Assembly: GCF_033441515.1 (NCBI RefSeq)
Contig: NZ_JAWQJT010000003.1
Coordinates: 124,001-188,000, forward strand
Reading direction: 5' to 3'
Origin: Amycolatopsis solani
GTDB taxonomy: Bacteria; Actinomycetota; Actinomycetes; Mycobacteriales; Pseudonocardiaceae
Length of the DNA: 64,000 nucleotides
In this document: positions 61,884-64,000 of the stretch, one piece after another
How positions within the stretch are numbered: position 1 is the stretch's first letter
Layout: each line of letters opens with the position of its first letter
Translations under genes and position numbers: made by a program
Notes under the pieces: model-generated
Told to the model about the DNA's origin: nothing
The model's input: only the letters and a program-made list of their open reading frames with translations
The model's database searches: none

Positions 61884-64000
61884 TCAGTCGCCGGCTCCCA
61901 GCTTCTCGTCGAGCAGCGCGAACATCTCGTCGTCGCTGGCGTCGTCGAAGTCGAAACCGCCGTCGACGTCGTCGCGGCCGCTCCACGCCCCGCGCACCTG
62001 CTCCAGGCGCGCGGCGATCTCCTCGTGCGCGCCGGGGTCGATCGCGGTGTCCCGCAACGCCTTCTCCAGCCGGGCCAGGTCGGCCAGGATCGCCTGCTCC
62101 GGCTTCTCGTCCGGGGCGAGCAGTTCGGCCAGGTGCGTGGCGAGATCGCGCGGGGTCGGCTGGTCGAACGCCAGCGTCGCCGGCAGGGCCAGGCCGGTCA
62201 CCGCGGTCAGGCGGCGGCGCAGTTCGACCGCGGTCAGCGAGTCGAAGCCCAGTTCCGTGAACGCCTGGTCCGGCCCGACGCTGTCCTGGTCGCCGTGTTC
62301 CAGCACGACCGCGACGGCGTCGGCCACCACGTCCAGCAGCAGCTCGATCCGCTCGGCCGCGCCGAGCCCGGCCAGCCGGGGCGCGAGGTCCGGCACGGGC
62401 GCCGCCGGGCGGACGGCGACCTGCCGGGGCGGGACGAGCGTGCGCAGCACCGGCGGGACGTCGTCGAGAGCGCGCAGCGCGGGCAGGTCGAGGTGCACCG
62501 GCACCACGACGGGGTCCGTGCCGCCGCGGACGGCGTCGAACGCGGCCAGGCCGTCGTCGGCGGCGAGGAGCCCGACGCCCGCGCGGGCCAGCCGCCGGAT
62601 CTCCGCCTCGGGCAGGGACGCCGTCATGCCGGTCTCGGCCGTCCACGGGCCCCACGCCAGCGACACGCCGGGCAGGCCGCGGCGCTGGCGGTGGACGGCG
62701 AGCGCGTCGAGGACCGCGTTGGCCGCCGCGTAGTTCGCCTGCCCGGCGCCGCCGAACGTGCCGGCCAGGGAGGAGAACAGCACGAACCCGGCGAGGTCGC
62801 GCCCGGCCGTCAGCTCGTGCAGGTGCCGGGCGCCGTCGGCTTTGGGCCGCAGCACCGTGTCGAACCGCTCCGGGGTGAGCGCGCCGACGACGCCGTCGTC
62901 GAGGACGCCGGCCGCGTGCACGACGGCGGTGAGGTCGAGCCCGTCGAGCAGTCCGGCGACCGCCGCGCGGTCACCGACGTCGCACGCGCGCACGTCGGCC
63001 CGGGCGCCGAGGTCCGCGAGCTCGTCGAGGAGGCCGGGTTCGGCCTGGCCGGACCGGCTGGCCAGCACCAGGTGCCGGTGCCCGCCGGCGGCGAGGTGGC
63101 GGGCGACCAGCGCGCCGAGGCCGCCGGTGCCGCCGGTGATGAGCACCGCGCGGTCGCGGTCCCATGCGGTACCGGGCTCCCCCGGCGTCGCCCGGCCGAC
63201 ACGCGCGGCCGAGGCCACGCCGTCCACGATGGACAGTTCCGGTTCCCCGCTGCCGAGGAAGTTCTGCGGGGACCGGGATCCGTCGGAGTCGACGAGCACG
63301 AACCGGCCCGGGTTCTCCTGCTGCGCCGAGCGCACCAGGCCCCAGACGGCGGCCGCGGCGAAGTCCTCGCCGTCGAGCGCGCCGCGGGTCCGCAGCACCA
63401 GTTTCGCGCCGGAGAACCGGGGATCGCCCAGCCACGTCTGCACGAGCGCCAGCACGTCGGCCGTGACCGTGCGGATGTCCGCCCCCGCCGGGACCACCAC
63501 CTCGACGAACTCGGGCACCGCGGTCAGTCCGTCCAGCGCGTACCCGGAAACCGTGACGACGCCGGCGGGTGCGGGGGCGACCGGTGTCCAGTTCAGCCGG
63601 TAGAGGTGCGCGGCACGCAGCTGACCGGCCTCGCGCACGGTGAGTCCCTCGACCGACGCCACCGGTGCGCCGGACGCGTCGGCGATGGTCAGGCTGAGGG
63701 TGTCCGGGCCCGCCGGAGCCAGCCGGACGCGCAGGTCGGTCGCGCCGGGCCGGTGCACCGCCACCCCGCGCCAGGTGAACGGCAGCGCGGGCGGACCGTC
63801 GGGGTCGGCCACCAGCTTGCTGTGCAGGACGGCGTCGAGCAGCGCCGGGTGCAGGCCGAAGCCCTCGGCCTCCTCGATGCGGACTTCGGCGAACAGCTCG
63901 TCACCGCGCCGCCACACCGCTTTCAGGCCCTGGAACGCCGGGCCGTAGCCGAACCCGCGATCGGCCAGGCCCTCGTAGGCGCCGTCCAGCGGCACCGGGA
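61884..64000 (-). CDS. type I modular polyketide synthase, C-terminal part (DH-KR-ACP-docking)
   Basis: The frame stays open to the right edge, so only the last about 700 residues are seen. The order is the C-terminal half of a dehydratase (GYGPAFQGL, HPALLDAVLH), a ketoreductase (GGTGGLGALVARHLA, LDD in VLDDGVVGAL, GQANYAAANAVLDAL), an acyl-carrier protein with the phosphopantetheine serine in ELGFDSLTAVEL, and a C-terminal docking segment ending DDEMFALLDEKLG. The LDD motif marks a B-type KR giving a D-configured alcohol, which the DH could dehydrate. There is no thioesterase, so the chain is passed to another PKS protein. Confidence 0.95.
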   Translation of the reverse strand, partial: PVPLDGAYEGLADRGFGYGPAFQGLKAVWRRGDELFAEVRIEEAEGFGLHPALLDAVLHSKLVADPDGPPALPFTWRGVAVHRPGATDLRVRLAPAGPDTLSLTIADASGAPVASVEGLTVREAGQLRAAHLYRLNWTPVAPAPAGVVTVSGYALDGLTAVPEFVEVVVPAGADIRTVTADVLALVQTWLGDPRFSGAKLVLRTRGALDGEDFAAAAVWGLVRSAQQENPGRFVLVDSDGSRSPQNFLGSGEPELSIVDGVASAARVGRATPGEPGTAWDRDRAVLITGGTGGLGALVARHLAAGGHRHLVLASRSGQAEPGLLDELADLGARADVRACDVGDRAAVAGLLDGLDLTAVVHAAGVLDDGVVGALTPERFDTVLRPKADGARHLHELTAGRDLAGFVLFSSLAGTFGGAGQANYAAANAVLDALAVHRQRRGLPGVSLAWGPWTAETGMTASLPEAEIRRLARAGVGLLAADDGLAAFDAVRGGTDPVVVPVHLDLPALRALDDVPPVLRTLVPPRQVAVRPAAPVPDLAPRLAGLGAAERIELLLDVVADAVAVVLEHGDQDSVGPDQAFTELGFDSLTAVELRRRLTAVTGLALPATLAFDQPTPRDLATHLAELLAPDEKPEQAILADLARLEKALRDTAIDPGAHEEIAARLEQVRGAWSGRDDVDGGFDFDDASDDEMFALLDEKLGAGD

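Overview
This window is chromosomal DNA from a high-GC actinomycete. The best guess is Amycolatopsis or a close relative in the Pseudonocardiaceae. The reasons are strong GC bias, many GTG starts, an actinobacterial division block (wag31, yggT, sepF, yggS, pgeF, ftsZ), an actinobacterial ileS T-box, a SAM-IV riboswitch, a SigK/RskA lipid locus like that of mycobacteria, and a modular polyketide synthase with large LuxR-type regulators. I saw no rRNA, tRNA, CRISPR array, insertion sequence or prophage.

Region 1 (1-12,000) is mostly housekeeping: a partial tandem DUF885 protein, a proline-rich repeat protein, rluD-like and lspA, a PLP enzyme under a SAM-IV riboswitch, a LasA-type M23 peptidase, a CPA1 antiporter, an ArsR-type regulator and a penicillin-binding protein. 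Region 2 (12,000-25,900) holds ileS behind a T-box, an Hsp90-family ATPase overlapping a large TPR protein, a tail-anchored style Cys-motif protein, and the division block. ftsQ and murC are not upstream of ftsZ.

Region 3 (26,000-31,500) replaces the expected upstream half of the division cluster. It carries an overlapping operon (FAD oxidoreductase, DUF1365, sigK, rskA) divergent from a cyclopropane-synthase-type methyltransferase and a DUF1295 protein. The two start codons face each other across 82 bases. Each is preceded by the same CAATCC-N16-CGAA element six bases before the start, which predicts a SigK-driven, leaderless, divergent regulon for membrane-lipid modification.

Region 4 (31,500-52,400) is accessory. 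It holds redox defence (OhrR/OsmC), several regulator-target pairs with visible operators (CGNR/MFS, TetR/FAD monooxygenase, HxlR/hydrolase, TetR/hydrolase), a secreted LPMO behind a perfect CebR-type operator, a KAP P-loop NTPase, a flavin-monooxygenase/solute-binding operon, enolase and class II aldolase, and a lone PTS EIIA protein.

Region 5 (52,600-64,000) is the edge of a polyketide cluster: three consecutive LAL regulators running toward the 3' end of a type I PKS gene (DH-KR-ACP-docking domain) that continues beyond the window. Two of the LALs have Arg in place of the P-loop Lys, and the middle one carries two blocks of in-frame minisatellite repeats. Across the window, gene ends are marked by long, near-perfect palindromes of several unrelated sequences.
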